Assembly (NCBI RefSeq): GCF_018524365.1
Contig: NZ_JAEKFT010000019.1
Span: forward strand, 44,790-108,789
From: Denitromonas iodatirespirans
GTDB taxonomy: Bacteria; Pseudomonadota; Gammaproteobacteria; Burkholderiales; Rhodocyclaceae
Length of the DNA: 64,000 bases
Direction of reading: 5' to 3'
Shown: positions 26,979-37,700 of the stretch, piece by piece
Layout: each line of letters begins with the position of its first letter
Numbering within the stretch: position 1 is the first letter of the stretch
Notes under the pieces: model-generated
The model's input: the letters and a program-made list of their open reading frames with translations, nothing else
The model's database searches: none
What the model was told of the DNA's origin: nothing
Position numbers and translations under genes: made by a program

Positions 26979-28661
26979 TTAACGGTCGTAGACTTCGGCG
27001 ATGCGGGTAATGAACTCATCGACGAAGATGTGCATGTCCGCCGAGATGTTCTTGATCCGCCCGGCCAGGTAGTTGTAGCCGAACAGTGCCGGAATCGCCA
27101 CGGCCAGGCCGGCCACCGTGGCCAGCAGCGCCGCAGCGATACCCGGCGCGATGGCATTGACGTTCACATCACCGGCCGCCGCGATCGCCGCAAAGGTGAT
27201 CATCACCCCCACCACGGTACCGAGCAGACCGAGAAAAGGACCGCCCGAGATGGCGATGGTCAGCAGCACCATCTTGTCGTTGAGGCGGTGCGACTCGCGC
27301 ACTAGATCGGCATCGACCGAGGCCTTGATGGCATTGAGCGAGGCGCCGGTCAGGTGCTCGCGGCCATCCGCCACCCGCTTTCCGACCTCGCGCACCCCGG
27401 CCGAATACAGCCGGAACAGCGACGAATGCGCATGCGCCCTGCCCTGCGCGATCGACAGAAAATCGTCCTTCGCCTCGCGGAAGTGCTGCAGGAAGGCCCG
27501 ATTGTGGCGATCCACCCGGGCCACGAACTGCGCCTTGGCCACCATCACCAGCAACGCAATGGCGAACATCACCATCAGGATGATGATCACCACCCAGGCA
27601 TCGACCGTCAGGTTGTCGACCAGCACACCAAAGTAGGAATGCCCGCCCTCGTCGGCCGCCTCGCCAGCATCTTCGACCACCCGCAGCAGGCGGCCTTCGG
27701 GCCCCTGCGCCGCCACCGCCAGCTTCACCCAGTCGCCGCTGCGCACGGTGTTGCTGATCTGCAACTCGTCGAGCAGGCCGACAAAGCCCTCGCCGATGCG
27801 CACCGGCGCCTGCAGCAAGGGCAGCTGCACCTCGCCGGCCGCCACCTGATCGCCATCGACATAGAACACCACCTTGCCGCCGCCCACGCTCACCGCCACG
27901 TGATGCCAGGCCCCGGCGCCCACGCCGCCGCCGGTGACATCCCCGGCCGGCGTGCGCAGCACCAGCGTGCCGCCGACCAGGTCGAGGCGCACCCCGTCCT
28001 GTTGGTAAAGCGTGCCCTCGGTCACCCCGTCGTCGGGACGCAGCCACATCGACAACGTCAGCCCGCGCGACCCGTCCAGCGCCAGCGCGGCCGACGGCGC
28101 AATCTCCATCGCCTGCGTGCCGTCGAAACGTGCGCTGGCGCCGAGCAACCCGGCCGTCTCGATCGCCACCGGCGCTGTCGCCACGTTGGCATGTTTGCTC
28201 GAATCCACCGGCGGTGCATCGCCCTGCGCAAAGTGGAAGACCGCCGCGGTGCTGGCGTCATAGCTGCCGGCCGCATCCTGCTCGGCCGCCGCGCCGACAT
28301 TGCCGACATAGACGAACACCTTTTGGTCGGCCATCTGCGGCGCCACCTGCGGCACCTGCACCCAGGCCAGCGCCAGCTCGTCGGTGCTGTTATAGCGTTC
28401 GATATGGAATTTGAGCGGCGTGAGGTCGTCCGCCGCCATGAAGCGCAGATCGCTGCCGTCGAGCTTGGCACCCAGAAAATCGAAGTTGCCGCTGTGCAGG
28501 CGCACCGGCACCGTCACCATCGACGCCGCCGGTACCGCCACGCCGGTCTCGGCGGTGGTGTCGATGACCACCGCGCGGCGCGCGGTCCAGGCTTCGTTCC
28601 ACCAGGCATGCGCGCTCACCGGCAGGGCCAGCGCAAGGACGAGGGCAAACAGTTTCTTCAT
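26979..28661 (-). CDS. ExbB/TolQ/MotA proton channel with DUF2341 and LamG-like extracytoplasmic head
   Basis: A 560-residue protein with a signal peptide (MKKLFALVLALALPVSAHA). It is followed by a DUF2341-like domain (~20-130, WWNEAWTARRAVVIDTTA) and a LamG/concanavalin-type domain (~140-310; GLTLSMWLRPDDGVTEGTLY, AWHHVAVSVGGGKVVFYVDG). Then come the three helices of ExbB/TolQ (~345-555; GPFLGLLGTVVGVMITFAAIA, IAAALLATVAGLAVAIPALF). Classical ExbB has no such head. The topology is consistent, since ExbB starts outside the cytoplasm. It precedes exbD-exbD-tonB with a 3-bp gap. LamG modules often bind carbohydrate or protein ligands, so the channel might sense or dock a surface partner (inference). 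Confidence 0.9.
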   Translation of the reverse strand: MKKLFALVLALALPVSAHAWWNEAWTARRAVVIDTTAETGVAVPAASMVTVPVRLHSGNFDFLGAKLDGSDLRFMAADDLTPLKFHIERYNSTDELALAWVQVPQVAPQMADQKVFVYVGNVGAAAEQDAAGSYDASTAAVFHFAQGDAPPVDSSKHANVATAPVAIETAGLLGASARFDGTQAMEIAPSAALALDGSRGLTLSMWLRPDDGVTEGTLYQQDGVRLDLVGGTLVLRTPAGDVTGGGVGAGAWHHVAVSVGGGKVVFYVDGDQVAAGEVQLPLLQAPVRIGEGFVGLLDELQISNTVRSGDWVKLAVAAQGPEGRLLRVVEDAGEAADEGGHSYFGVLVDNLTVDAWVVIIILMVMFAIALLVMVAKAQFVARVDRHNRAFLQHFREAKDDFLSIAQGRAHAHSSLFRLYSAGVREVGKRVADGREHLTGASLNAIKASVDADLVRESHRLNDKMVLLTIAISGGPFLGLLGTVVGVMITFAAIAAAGDVNVNAIAPGIAAALLATVAGLAVAIPALFGYNYLAGRIKNISADMHIFVDEFITRIAEVYDR

Positions 28662-28735
28662 GGCAACTCGGGCTCCGGACTCAGCCCGTCATGATGGCCA
28701 TGGCGTGTTAAGCGGGCGGGCGTCCAGCACGCCCC

Positions 28736-28761
28736 GGCGGTAGTCCGAAAGAACTACCGCC
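28736..28761. promoter_or_regulatory. 9-bp-stem dyad between tpsA and exbB; copy of the CYGAAMGRACTA motif
   Basis: Arms GGCGGTAGT (28736-28744) and ACTACCGCC (28753-28761) form a perfect 9-bp stem, 7 bases past the tpsA stop and ~75 bp upstream of the ExbB gene. There is no T-run, so termination is doubtful. The core CCGAAAGAACTA (28745-28756) matches sites near 44.3, 44.4 and 46.2 kb, which favours an operator. Confidence 0.5.
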
Positions 28762-28767
28762 CCCTGC

Positions 28768-31700
28768 TTACTCTTGGCACTCGCCCCGCTTGCGCGCCGC
28801 CTCGTCGCAGCCCTCGCCCATCGCCAGGACCTCGACCGTCAGCAAGGACGAGTCCCCGGACGGCCCGGCGGCCGGCGGATCGTTCTCGAGCGCGGCATTG
28901 GCAGCCTCCACGGCATCGGTCGGATTCGATGAGGCCGGCGATACGGCTGGCGCGGCGGGCGGCGGAGCAGATGCCGAGCTGGACAGGCTGCCGCCCACCG
29001 AAATATTGTCGGCGCCGATGATCTGCTGCGCGCCGATTTCGAGATCGCCGCTGACCCGGATCCCCGCATCGCCCGCATCGACGACGCCGTTGGGGGCATA
29101 CAGCCTGACCGGCGCATTGCGGACCGTGGGCAGCTTCTTGAGCGTGGCGATCCCCCCGCCCGACACGCTGGCCGAGACATCGAGCTCGAAACTGTCGCCC
29201 TTGGGTCGCAGCGTGGGTTGCGGCGTCGCGGCCGCCGTCTTCGGCGAACTGCCGCCATCGATGTCTGCCAGCGAGCTCCAGGCCTGAATGGCGCCGCCGC
29301 CGAGGGTGAAGATGCGCGACGGCCCCACCTCCACGCTGTCGCGCGCCACGATGTCGACATTGCCCTTGCCGATCGCCACCACGCCGGTACGCGTCGGGTC
29401 GCCCGCGACACCGCCCGGCACACCCACGTTCACCGCGCCATAGGGCGCGATCAAGGCAATCGCGGAGGCATGCTCCTGATGATCGGGGGGCAGTCCGGCC
29501 GAGGCGAGCGAATCGGCGCTCTCGACGTCCTGCACCGTCTTGAACTGGCTGAGGAAGCCCTCGATATTCCCTTCGCCGCCCGCGGGGAAGGCCGACGCCA
29601 GCACCTGGAAGCCCGCGGCATAGCCACCGGCCCCGGCTGCCAGCGCATCTCCCATCCGGCCGGCATAGCGCAGCGACGCGAAAAGGATTTCGTTCAGCAC
29701 CGGGCGCTGCTGTTGGAAGAACGCCTCGCGCTCGGCACCGGGCAAGGCGGCAAACGCGGCCTCGGCGGCGGCCCGATCCAGACCGGCGTTGCCGGTCTTT
29801 GCCCGCATGTGGCTCAACAAGGCGTCGTCATAGCGGCCAAACCACACCTGCAGCTCAGCCCGGCTGGTCTCGCGGCGCGTGTTCAGCGTGGCATTGTCCG
29901 GATCTCCCAACAAGGCCTCGAGCGAACCACCGCCGAGAATGCCCAGCATCGTGCGATCGAACACATCGGTGCCGGCCGCATCGCCCGGGCGGGTGGCGGC
30001 AAGGAGTGCCGCATAGTCCGCGCCGCGCGTGCCTGCCAGTACATCGATCGCCGCCGACAGCTCTGGCAGATAGGCGTTGTCGACATTGCCGCGCGACACG
30101 ATGCCCAGACTGTTGCCCAGGTCCACATCGCCGCCTGCCGTGACGGCCAGGCGGCCCGGACCATGGACGATCATACCCACGGTCGAGGTGTTCTCCAGCG
30201 CACCGGTGGAGGGATTGAGCTTGGGCGCAAAGACCACATCGCCCAGTGCGGTCACCGTCGACACCTGGTCCAGCCGGCCGTGCGTGGCAACAAAGCCGAA
30301 GTCTTTCACATCGCCGCCCGAATACACCGCCACCGGCAGGGAGGACACCAGCGCCGGAGTAGCACCGCCGGTGCGATGATCCGGGCCGATGACATCGCCC
30401 TGCGCAGACACCACCGTCACCGCGCGGGTGCTAGTCAGCGCCACTGGGCGGGCCGCCGGCGCCCCCACGAGGAAGGACGCGTTGTTGCTCACCGGCCGTG
30501 CCGGACGGGCAATGCTGTCAGGATCCAGGCCGGACAGGGTCAAGGTGCCGGAAAACACGACATCCTCCTGCGCCAGCAGGCTGACGACGGTGTGCTCGCT
30601 CGGTAGCAAGGTGCCGCCGGCGATCTCGATGTCGCCGGCCGGTGCCGACAACCACAGCTGCGCCGGGCCGAAGGCGAAGCTGCCGAGTGCAATCCGGCCG
30701 GCCAGCGCGTCGACACGCAGGGCCGATGCCGCACCGTAGGTGGAAAAATACGTCCCGGTCGCGCTGCCTTCGAGCGTCGGGTTGAAGACATCCTTCAGGA
30801 TCACATCACCCCGCGCCGACACCCGAAAGCGCGTATCCCCCAGCGCGACACGAACCGCATCGCTCGCGGAGGTCGACCCGACATTGCGTCCCGCCGCCAA
30901 CCGCGCATCACCCGCCCCCGCGTACAAGGTGCTACCGGTCACATCCCGCCCGGCCACCACCGTCAGATCGCCACCACCGGTCACGCGCAGGTTTGCAGCA
31001 CTCGCCGGGTCGCCGATCCCGCCCTCGATACGCCCGGCGGTGGCTGTCGCCAGGACCACGTTGCGCACGTCCTGGCCGACGCTCACGATCAGGTCGCCGC
31101 CGCCCAGCGTGGCCACGCCTTGCCCGAAATTCTCCGGCTGGACGAACCAGGTCGGGTTGCTCGCCGTCGGCCCGTCGGCGTAGATACGGCCATCGCCATC
31201 CACGCTGCCCTGGCGCTTGAGCCAGGCGGAAACGTCCTGCACCGCGCGGCCCACGGCCGTCAGGCTGCCGCCCGCGCGAATCCGGATATCGCCGCCATCG
31301 CGGCCGAAGTTGTCGCGCGCCCGGCTCAGGCGCGCGTCGTCGCGAAAATCGGTCGCGCCCGCATCGATCGTGCCGACGGTGAACACCGCCGCCGTGCTAC
31401 CGCCGAGCACCACATCGCCCTGCGCGGCCAGGTCGATCTGCGCGGTGCCAGTGCGCATCACGGCATCCCGGGCCACGGTCACACGCCCGCGGCCGAAAGC
31501 ATCCGCCGGCATCGTGCCCATCGGGTCCGCGGCCGTGCCATCGGCGCCGGCCACCACCCGCAACGCCCATGACGGCGTCCCGGCCAGCGCGAATTCGCTC
31601 TGGCTATCGGGCCGGAAGGCACCGGTGGACGCCGACGAGACATAGCGGCGGGTCTTGCCATCCAGCACGCTCTTGTTGATGTTCACGTTGCCGGCGGCGA

Positions 31701-34700
31701 CCAGGGTCAGCATGCCGGCGTGATTGCCCGACTGCCACACCGGCAGGATGCCCGTGCCGATGTTGCCGAACGGGCTGCTCGACACCGCCACATTGCCGAA
31801 GTCGAGCACGTCGTCCACCCGCAGGTCGCCGCTGCTGCGCACCTGAATCTCGGCGCGAGCGCCCACGTTGGCAACACCCGCCAAACCCAGCGAGGCGATC
31901 ATCGCGTCGGCATGGCCGATGAAGCGCTGGGTCGACGCGAACACGCGATAGCGCCCCGCATCCGGATTACCCAGCGACCACACCTGGTTCGCCAGCGCGG
32001 TGGCCTGAGCGCTCGTCAATGCCCGGTTGGCGCCGTAGCTGCGCTGCGTGCCGAACGCGCTGACCGCCAGTTTGACGGCCGATTCGGGGGTCGCCGCCAG
32101 CCCCGCCGCGCTGGCCGCCTGGGACACCACCCGGGTCGCGTCGACCAGATCGGTCGTCGCGCCACTCAGGAAACTGTCGGCGGCCGATCCCGCGCCCAGA
32201 CCATGCTGCGCCAGCACCGCACGCGCAGACGCCAGCGCCGCGGCATCGCTGCTGCCGGCGATCAGCGTGCTTTCCAGATCGCTGCGCACGGCGGCGGCCA
32301 CCGCAGCGGGGGTGCCGAGTTGTTCGAGCCCGGCCGCCAGCACCGCCGCCACACTCCGCTCCGTCCTATGGGCACCACCGGCCACCCCGCGGAACGCCTG
32401 ATCAATGGCCCGGCCTGCCGCCACCTGGAGGTCGACATTGCCCGCCGCGTCCCCCACCAGATCCCCCAGCAAGGCCCCCAGCCAGCTGCCGCCATCGGCC
32501 CGGGCCAGGGCTTCGAAATCGTCACCGGCGGTCGCGCCCAACAGCGCCCGCCCGAACACCACGACCGCCTCCCGGCCGACGACCCGCGCGGTGGTCGGCA
32601 CGCCGGCACCAGAGATCGCGTCGTTGACCAGTTCGAACAAACCCCCCAGATTGAGCGTGCTGCCGCTGTTGTTGCCGCTGGTCACGATGCGGCGCGCACT
32701 CTCGCGCGCATAGCCGACCACATCCACCGCACCGGCACCGACGATCTCCATGACGCGGGTGTCGATGGCGTCCATTGCCATGCTCGTGCCATCCGCGCCG
32801 CGTGGCGCCGACAACACCACGTCGCCGCCGGCGCCGTTCACGCTGCTCACATCGACCCGCCCGCGCTGGAGGATCAGGCGCGGCGAGGCCGCACTGCCGT
32901 CGCTGGCCGACACGCCCAGTTCGATGCGCCCGCCATCGCCGGCCGTGCCGGCTCCGCCTGCGCCCTGCCCCATGGCCAGCAGCCGGGCGCCATCGACGTT
33001 CAGCACGCCACTGCCGGCGCGGTTGCCGCCATTGGCATAGACACGGATGGCTCCGCCCTTGTCGCCCGAGGCGTCGAGCACGCCGTGCAGATCGATCCGG
33101 CCGTCGTCGGCAAACAGCCCGATGTCTTCGGACGCGATGCGATCCGTCGCGCCCAGCACCATGTCGCCGGAGCGCACCCGCACATTGACCGCACGGGTGA
33201 AGTCGGCCGACGCTCTGGCCAACGCAGCCAGGCTACCGGCGGCATCCCCGAGCTGCGCCACATCGACCGCCAGCGCGCCGCCCGATGGTGTCAGGTCCGC
33301 CGCGGGCGATGTCGTGGCCTTCAATGCGCCGTCGAGCACCAGCTTGCCCTGGGTTGCAATCAAGGACACCTCGCCCGCGTCGGCGCCGCCCGGTGCCGAC
33401 ACATCGACGAGGCCGCCGGCGCCGACCACCACGTCGCCCGCATCGGCCTGCAACCGGACCTGCCCGGCCGAGAAGGCGGCCGTCTGAGGCCCCAGTGCAA
33501 CCTCGACACCGGCCGCCGACACGAGGCCCGGCCGGAGCGGGTCGGCGCTGTCGATCACCACGTCGCCGGAGCGCGCGGTCAACATCACTTCACCCGCGCG
33601 GGCTTCGACACGACTGCTCACGGCGATCTGCTCGGCATTCAGGGCCAGCCGGCCACCGACACCGGCCGCCGTGCCAGGCGCCGAGCCGCTCGACGTCACG
33701 GTCAAGGTCTGACCGACATCGAGCGTGGTATCCGCCCCGGTGGCGACCGTCATCCGGCCGGTCGTCACGGCCAGATCACCGTCCACGACATGGCGGCCCT
33801 CGCCCTGCCCGATCACCTCGGCGCTGGCGGACCACGTGGTCTGCGCCGCGCCGGTCGAGCGGAAGGCGCCCGCCGCCGGGGTTTCGCCAAGCACGATCCG
33901 TTCGGCACTGATGTTCAGCTGGCTGCCCGCATCGGCATTCACCGAGGCGGCCACCGCCGTGCCGGTGTGCGTCAAGGTCACGGACTTCGCCACGATGTTC
34001 TGCTGGGCCCCGGCCGCATCACGCGTCACGATGCCGGCCGCGTCGATCACCAATGCGTCCAGCGTGCTCGCACCGATCGTCGTCGCGCCGTAGAGGTCGA
34101 CCGTCGAATAGCTGCGCAGGGCCAGCACCGCGGCATCGCCCAGTTCGGCCAGCGCCGAGGCGTCGAGCACCAGACCGGTGGTGCCGGCGGACACCTGGCC
34201 GAATCCCAGGCGGCTGGCCGAGAAGGTCACCGTGCCGCCGGTCTCGGTCAGGTCGAACTGCCGGTTGCCGGCATCGACCCCGTCCAGGCGAACGCTGCCC
34301 GTCGCATCGCTGGTGATGCTGCGCCCGGCGAGAGTCGCGTTCCGGCCGATGACCAGTGACCCCGAACTGCCGCTCGGCGTGTCGCGCTGCACCGTCACGC
34401 CGCCGCCGGACGAGACATGCAGCAGCGCGCCATCGGCCGCCGTGCCGCTACCCGCCACCACCAGGGTCTGGGGCGCCTGCGTGGCGCCGGCCGTAGCCTC
34501 GATGCGCGAGCCGCTCTCGACGCTCAGCGTGTCCCGCGCCGCCAAGATGATCTCCGGCGCCTTGAGCGCATCGCCATCCCGCGTATCGACCCGCACACTG
34601 TTCGCGCCACCGCTTGGCGCGTCGGAGGCGATCAGCCAGGTCGGCGTGGCACCGTCGCCGAGCACGCGCTCGCGGGTCGCCCCGAGCAGCAGGCTCTCGG

Positions 34701-37700
34701 CATTCAATCGTGCCAATAGCTCCGGGCTGAGCACCACCTCCCCGGCCTGCGCCGGCCGACCGTCGGCGAGCACGGCCAGGCGGTCGGCGGTCAGATCGAT
34801 CTGGCTGCCGCGCCCGCCCGCGCCCTTGTTGGCCCGCACGATGCCGGTCACGTCCAGTTGGCTGCCGGCCCGCAAGGCGAGCCGGCCGGCGTCCGCCACC
34901 GAGCCCCCGGCGGCGGGAAAGAAGGTGCTGGCGGCGCTCTCCAGATACTCCGAGCGCAGGCGGACATCCCGCCCGCTGAGCACTTCGAGCCCCACCGTGC
35001 GGCTGTCGAACACCGCGCCGCCGGCAAGCTTCTCGCCAAATCGCGCCGCCACCACCGCGATGCCGTCGGTGCCGACGAACCCGCCGGTCGGCGACAGGTC
35101 CGCCATGTCGTCGCGGATACGGATGGTGTAGGCCCCGTCGACCAGGCCGTAACGTGCGGGCAGCAAGGTATAGTCGCCCGCCGGCAATCCGTTGGCGCCA
35201 CTCAGGATGCGCACGATCTGACCGACCTGGACCGGGCTGTCCGACCAGGTGTCGGCCGCATACGGCGCTGCGCCGCTGCCGATCGCCGGCACCAGGGCAT
35301 AGGTGCCCGCGCTGCCGGCCAGCAGATCGGTCGAGCCGCCCCGCCCGGCGATGAACTCCCAGGCCTGCAGGTCGCCCCCGCCAGACACATCGACCAGGGC
35401 GCCCTGCCCGATGTCGATCCGGTCGCCCGACAGCGCGATGCGCTTGTCCGGCGCCGTCTCGAGCGGTTTGAGCGAGGTGCCGGTATCGAACACCCACTCC
35501 CGCCCCGCGACCTGCGTCTGCCCGTAGGGGAGCGTCATGCCATCCGCACTCACCGAGGTCACGCTGCCATCGACCAGCTCGACCCGCCCGCCCACCACGG
35601 GCGTGCTCGTCCGGTCACCCAGCGTGGTGCCACTGTCGGTCAGCAGGCCGCTGCTCAGGCTCAGTTCGCCAAACGGCGCCCGCAGGCGGCCGCCCTGCAC
35701 GATGTTCGGCGCGATCAGGCTCAGGCGACCGAGCGCCGACCACGGCGTACGGTCGGCGCCGATTGCCGCGATGCTCAGCGTCCCCAACGGGTTGTTGCGC
35801 AGCTCGACCGAGAAGTCCGCGCCGGAGGTCGGGTAGATCACGCCCGCCGCCAGCGTGAGATCGCCATTGGTCACCAGGCGGCCGACAAGCTCCCCGCCCG
35901 CGTCCTGCCCCGACAGGCGCATTTCGTTCAGCGCGGCCAGCCGCGTACTGGCAAAACCGCTCACCGCCACACGGCCCCGCACATCGATTTCATTGGCCTG
36001 CAGCACCAGGGCACCGCTGCCGGTCGCGCCGGTCGGCGCGTTCGGGCGCTTGCGCAGGGCGCTGTTGTCGCTCTGGGTCAGCGCGATCGACGCGGCGCTC
36101 AACGTCACGTTGGCGGCCGCATCGCCCGTCAGGTTCGGCGCTTCGAGGCGCAAACGCCCAGGCAGCGCCAGCGTCGTATCCCCCTCGAAGGCAATGGTGT
36201 CGGTACTGGCCAGGCGCACGTCCTGGAACCCACCGGCAGTCAGCTTGGCGCTGTCGATGCGCGCACGTCCCAGATGGGACGCGCTGGGCACCACGCTGCC
36301 GGCCGCAATGGCGTCTGCGCCGGCGCTGCCGCCGGTGGCCACAACCAGCGTCCGCGCCGGGTTCAGATTGCCGCCGAAGGTCTCGCCGACCACGCCGAAC
36401 CACTGTCCCTGGGACGACAGCGCCAGCGACAGCTCGCCACCGGCCACCCCGGGGCGGCCGGCATGCGCGCTCAGCATGCCGTCGAGTAACATGCCCTCGC
36501 GCGCCGACACGGCAATGGTCCCACCCGCGCTGGCCACCACCTGATTGCGCGCCACACCGCCAAACGGCGAGACGATGTCCAGCATGCCGACGGCGCCATC
36601 GGCCACCAACGCGGCGCCCGACTGCATCACCACATAGCCGCGGCCGGCGTCGATCGCAATATTGCCACCGTCGAGCACCTGCCCCTCGTTCCAGGGGGCG
36701 CCTGGTGTCGCCACCGTCGCGCCGGACACATCGATGCGCACCTGCTGCCCGAGGTGGATGTTGTCGGCCGGGTTCAGGCGGTCGCGGTTGGTCAGGTCGG
36801 GCACCACCGGCGCCGTGCTCAGGGACACCTCCCCGCCGCGCGCCTGCAAAACGCCGTCCACCGCCATACGCGCCGCCGCATCAAGCGTAATGCGCCCGCC
36901 GGGCGACATCGCGATCCGGCTGCCCTGCGCCATGACGATCGTGCCGACCGCCGACGCGTCCGAGGCGATCGTCATCGACCCCGGGCCGCCAACGAACGCA
37001 CTGTCGCGGCGCAGGCTCGCCGCGCTCAGCGTGCGGGCGCTGGCAGCCAGTTGCTGCTGCGGTGAAATCGCCTGCACCCAGGGAACCGGCGCGATGCTGG
37101 CGCCGGCGGCGATGTCCACCCGCGTCTTGCCGGTGAGCAGGAAATCGCTGAAACCGCCCTGGCCGAAGAAGGTATCGTCCAGCCGCAGCGTCCCGGCGCT
37201 CGTGCCGCCGGCCGGCAGCGACGCCGGCGCCAGCAGCAACGCCGACGCATCGACCGCCAGGGTGCCGCCGTGGCCGCTGTCGGCGCCGTCGAAGCTTGCG
37301 CTCGCGTAGGCCGTCAGCGACGACTGCGGCCCCAGGACCAGGGCGCGGCTGGGCGTTGCACCATCGCCGAAACTGCCGGTCGCCAGCGCGATGCGCCCGC
37401 CGTCGCCGGTCTTGACCGACCCGTTCGCCACGCGCCAGGCGCCGGCGGAGGCATCGAGCGCCCCGTTGACCGTCAGATCGGCGTTTGAATCGAGCCGGAT
37501 CGTGCCGCCATCGACCGCCACCGCGGCCGGCGACAGGGCCGCCGGCGGGCTCAGCCGGTCATTGGTCCACACCCCCGCGGTCGACAGCCGGGCACCCGAG
37601 CCCACCGAGATCCCGTTGTCCTCCGGGCGCTGGCTCTGCTCGGCGACCGGGTTCACAGTACTCAGCAGGATCTCGCCGCCAGGCAGATGGACCTGCGCCC

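Noticed and set aside
28736..28761. Standard Rho-independent terminator for tpsA
   Set aside because: The stem is good, but there is no T-run on the minus strand, and the core matches a motif found upstream of other genes, so a regulatory reading is preferred.
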